Of a stretch of DNA of 64,000 nt, positions 60,264 through 64,000 are shown one piece after another. The DNA lies in the NCBI GenBank assembly GCA_003290165.1, contig QNQO01000513.1:434001-498000 (forward strand), given 5' to 3'. The notes beneath the pieces were generated by a model. It worked only from the letters and a program-made list of their open reading frames with translations. It did not search any database and had not been told where the DNA came from. Position 1 is the first letter of the stretch. The number at the start of each line of letters is the position of its first letter. Position numbers and translations under genes: made by a program. This DNA is from Berberis thunbergii (Eukaryota > Streptophyta > Magnoliopsida > Ranunculales > Berberidaceae).

Positions 60264-61653
60264 CTTGCAAGAGCAGCTTGAATTCTGAGCACTCTTTTGG
60301 AGCTGCTCAGCCATCTGATTGAAAGCATGATCTTTTGCTATCTGCTCAGTTAATTCCTTTATACTTGGATCCTATATTTTCAAAACTCACTCAGATTAAA
60401 AGGGTAATCATAGTGGCACAAAGTACAAATCATGACTGACAAAATTAACCACAATTTAAAGCAATATGAAGCTGATCTACAACATGATAGGAAGAAGAGA
60501 ATCTACACCTTGCAATGACAGAAACAAAAGAAAAATGTTCAAATTACAAAATTGCATTATCAACCTAAACATAATTATTAACAAACTGATTTAAAAAATA
60601 ATCTGCATAGCTTGATAAAATAGACGGGATGACCCAAGTGGCACCTGTTAAAAAGGATGACGAGCCCTAATACTTGGCTAACATTGAGATGTGAAGAAAC
60701 TAAAAAAGGTCATACCATAAGAGATGCATCAGCATATAGTGTCCAGTGTCAAAAGGCATGAATATCCATGTTTGCTTAAGATATTGTTGGAAAGGCATCA
60801 TGACTTGCATGGCTTCAATGCCACATGAGCACAAAAGCATTGTGCTACATACATGAATTTTCTGGATCTCAGGTTGTGTTTGTTATTAAACATAGAGAAG
60901 TTAATTATAATCTAGGACTCTGAATCAACACTCCTCGAGAGTTGTTGTTTTTTTGTAAAAGGCACAACATCTTGAACAGATAGGCACTTGCAAGTAGATA
61001 GAAATGGGTTCAGTCCACATACTAATTGTACAAATGAGACTTCATATGAATAAGTGTTGTAAATAAATATACGGAATCAACTGACTAGAGCATCTTGGGG
61101 CGGACTGTTTCAACTTTTGTTTCCTATGTTTATCTTGTTTAGGCTACTTGTACCTGTGTGTGGTCTGTTCAATTGCCCTTCATTTCCCTGGTCTTAAGTT
61201 TAAACAATTGCTTTTCTTCATCAACCAACATTAGAAGACACACAGAGGTTAGCACAAAAAGTAAGACAAAAATTATTCTGCTTTTCTTTCATGATAGCAA
61301 AACAAATACAAAACTCCGATAATACATAAAACGTATGAAATGACACACCTTACACGTTTTGTTGTATAATGTATAATGCAAGAATCAGCAAAAAGAAAAA
61401 CAGGGTCAACCTTATAATGAGAAACTTTACCGCTACCATGGTCGACCTTATAATGAGAAATGGACAAGATTTGAAATGAATTATGTAAAAGTAAAGAGGA
61501 TTGAAGGATGAGATAATACATTAAGGAGTCCAGACATTGCAGAAAAGTCAAAAGCAGGAAATCCGGCTCCAGGGTTAGGAGCAGTGCCAGTCTGCCTTGG
61601 TTGTGTCTGAACAGAAGATGTTTCATTGTTGGAACCTGTGCTCCCTGATTTCT
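60264..61653 (-). pseudogene. AKR2: AKR2-like (ankyrin repeat protein 2) fragment
   Basis: Two exons, 61653-61520 and 60371-60264, read GAGFPAFDFSAMSGLLN | DPSIKELTEQIAKDHAFNQM and AEQLQK. This is the N-terminal region of AKR2, a cytosolic receptor for chloroplast outer-envelope proteins; its ankyrin repeats are absent. A start codon is not seen. The 1.1-kb intron is retained, which means capture at the DNA level, not through RNA. Confidence 0.75.
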
Positions 61654-62128
61654 CTTTTAGAAAAATTGAAGGATGGTCAGAAATTTAATGATGGTATGAA
61701 AAAAGGTTATGAGAATACATAAGAATGAAACTGGGGGTAAGCACAAATGCTGCAAAGAAGTGATGCTACAATAAATGATCATAACAAAATATTGGAAGGT
61801 TTTCTCTCAAACCAAAATAGGGATTTTAATAAGTATGATGTTAATTGTGAATTGGGGGATAGTAAGTTGTGTTTTTGAAAGCATTAATAATTATGAGGAA
61901 ATAGAGAGTGGTGGAGAAGAAGAAAACATGTAGATAGCTAAAGAATGATTTGTGTTGTAAGCCCTCTTGCCACGAGGTGAATAAATAAAAAACAGAATTT
62001 TGGGGGAGATAGATAATAATAGGTGAAGCGGTGATTGCAAGAGAAACCCCTTGCATCGCATCGCATCATTAGTGTAAACATCATAAACATAATCATGGCT
62101 GGATGGATGGTGTTGAAATAAAAGAAAC

Positions 62129-62448
62129 CTGGGCCAACAAACTTATGCAACACCCCTATAAGTTTTATTGTAGCATTTCTGGTGGCAGCAGTACTGGACT
62201 GCAACCCAGTGTCTTTACAGAACTCAATTAATTCCTATAAAGTACAAATACACCTTTTACTATCAAAAGCAAAGAATACCAATATCAAACATGAGGAGAG
62301 AGCAAAGAGCAAAATTGTATTGTGTCAAAACTGAAATTACCTTCAACTTTATCAGTGAAACTCCAAAGTCTTCAACTGTAGACACCGTCCATGAGATTCC
62401 CTCGGTAAGAACCTTCGGATTTTTGTGCTCTTTCATGATTTTATAAAG
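62129..62448 (-). pseudogene. MOR1: MOR1 (XMAP215 family) fragment of two exons
   Basis: The exons are 62448-62341 (LYKIMKEHKNPKVLTEGISW, then EDFGVSLIKLK) and 62234-62129 (CKDTGLQSSTAATRNATIKL, then IGVLHKFVGP). They match a TOG-domain region of MOR1/GEM1, the plant microtubule-associated protein of the XMAP215 family. Both are bounded by AG and GT, and the short intron is kept. The rest of the very large gene is not in the window. Confidence 0.82.
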
Positions 62449-62915
62449 CTACGTCAAGCATCAGAAATCAACATTATTACCCATGCAACAAAAGAGCCAG
62501 AACAAATTCATTTCCAATAGATGATGGAGAGTCCCGATTAGAGGAAGAAAAAATAGCTCTAGTGAGGATCTATACACACTCTCTCAAAAATGAATCCTGG
62601 CCCAACAGCCTCAGCAAAGGTAGTTAGGCACTTCATGGCATGGATATGAGTTTTAATATCATAGTTATTTCGATTAGCTTTTATCATAGTTATTTGTTTT
62701 CAATTAGCTTTTATCATAGTTATTTCGATTCTTGTTCGTTTATTTTAATTATTACTTCATTTATTTCAATTTATTTGTTAGTTCTAGCACTAACACATGC
62801 TCTATAATTCTGACAATGGCAATCTTTGTACCATTTACTAGTTGTCCACGAAGATTTAACTTGATAAATCAATTAAATCGACAAAGAAATACAATTTAAA
62901 AACCTAAACACCAAC

Positions 62916-62975
62916 CTGCTTGAACATGATGCCTATTGCTGGGCGACTAGCAGTAACCAGTCGCTCACTGAACCC
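62916..62975 (-). pseudogene. Unassigned 20-codon exon-like piece
   Basis: The - strand sequence GFSERLVTASRPAIGIMFKQ is bounded by TTCAG and GTTGGT. It precedes the MOR1 exons and could belong to MOR1 or to a further captured gene. The match to MOR1 is not convincing. Confidence 0.3.
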
Positions 62976-64000
62976 CTGAAGCACACCAAACAAAAGTAGT
63001 GAATAAGCATGTGAATTCAAAAATAATACACACAAGTATTAAACTACTAAAACGGTATGGATACAAATTAAGCATGACTTATATTTCCATAAGCCAATCA
63101 CAGACATAACATGCATCTCAATCACACTTAGTTGATTTTTCCTGGCAGAACTCAAACAAAACATGGAGCTATATGGTCCAGCTACGAAAGAAAGCGTAAT
63201 ACACAGAAAAACATTGAGGTCAGACTGAAAAGTTCAAAGTTATTTCAGATTTAGATGTCGCACCCAATGAAAACAAAAAGCATAAGTTGTAATGCATGGC
63301 CAAATTCAAAAATATGGTATTAAAACAACAAGGCAAGATTGCGACACATTTCCTAAATATATGCACCAAATTTTTTTCGAAGAAAAGTTTGGAAGATGAC
63401 AGAAGAAGAGTTGGTGAAGGGGATGAACTTGATATCCACAGAAATGAGAGTATAGTTCAGAAAATATAGATAGGCTGGATCTACTCTTTGACGGGTTGGA
63501 TAAGAAATTTGACAACTTCCAGTCAGGCAAGAAGGGGCCAAACCCAAACAGGCCACAATGCACATTGTGTGGCCAATCATGCTGCAGACTTGGCATTATT
63601 TCTGTTAATCAATCACAATCAGATGTATAAGTCCTGCATTTTAGTTTCAAGCCAAAATGACAAAAACATCTATAGGTCCTGCTTAAATGTTCAGGTTCAT
63701 TAGAAAAATTTTGATCAGTAAAACAAGAATACTCTTGTATAATGTGGTTATTTATATTCTTGTATAACGAGGGAGGCGTAGGCCTCAAAATGGGCCTCAA
63801 GGTGAAACGCTAACATTAAAATGCAATATGAGGTGCTCATTAGTCGAATGCATTACAAATTACGTGTTTTTTTTTTTTTTACAGAAATTCCTACCAAGTA
63901 AACTGAGAAGGATTATTCAATAAACCAAACTAGTAAAGGGTATTTGAGTTTGTCATCATATGTTTTAGATTTAGACTACATATTTAGTAAAGGAATTTAC
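62976..64000. other. Rest of the putative CACTA interior, nothing recognised
   Basis: No exon was identified with certainty and no CACTA end appears. The text near 63770-63840 (GGGAGGCGTAGGCCTCAAAA, GGGCCTCAAGGTGAAACGC) has a GGCCTC flavour of unknown meaning. The element or its flank continues outside the window. Confidence 0.4.

Overview
This is a window of plant nuclear DNA, almost certainly from a eudicot. The evidence is split genes with GT/AG introns, plant-type amino acid permeases, a plant auxilin-like J-domain gene, a plant chromovirus with an initiator-Met tRNA primer site, and many MITEs. The species cannot be told from the sequence alone. No tRNA, rRNA, CRISPR array or bacterial operon was seen.

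Region 1 (1-19.5 kb) holds two intact AAP-type proton/amino acid permease genes facing each other tail to tail: 7613-9449 on + (483 aa) and 13922-15762 on - (481 aa). They have the same five-exon layout and similar TATA promoters, so they are an inverted duplicate pair. Small non-autonomous transposons surround them (hAT-like, palindromic and CACTA-like MITEs). An 80-bp tandem duplication includes the 3' end of the second coding sequence. Between the genes lies a piece that resembles the flank of the auxilin gene 13 kb away.

Region 2 (19.5-27 kb) is gene-poor. It contains a gutted LINE broken by a CACTA-like MITE, a near-perfect hairpin MITE with an 11-bp target duplication, and long A and C homopolymers.

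Region 3 (27.4-44.2 kb, - strand) is one large auxilin-like gene of eight coding exons (984 aa predicted) with a C-terminal J domain, which would act in clathrin-coat removal. Its introns are inflated by repeats: tandem duplicated elements, a 307-bp foldback and a 1.2-kb element rich in GAGGCG-type and CAGAGAGCAGA-type repeats.

Region 4 (45-55.3 kb) is a nest of transposons. A dead Mutator-like transposase is joined to an OTU cysteine-protease-like domain. It is followed by an array of palindromic ~310-330-bp repeats. A hAT-like element sits in that array, and a very young Ty3/gypsy chromovirus (48594-54167, 448-bp LTRs with one difference, ACCGG target duplication) sits inside the hAT-like element.

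Region 5 (56.0-64.0 kb) is the most unusual. A CACTA-type transposon end with ten palindromic subterminal repeats opens a stretch holding, all on the - strand, exon-intron fragments of at least four unrelated host genes: alanine aminotransferase, GCN1, AKR2 and MOR1. This looks like a gene-fragment-capturing CACTA element whose other end lies beyond the window.
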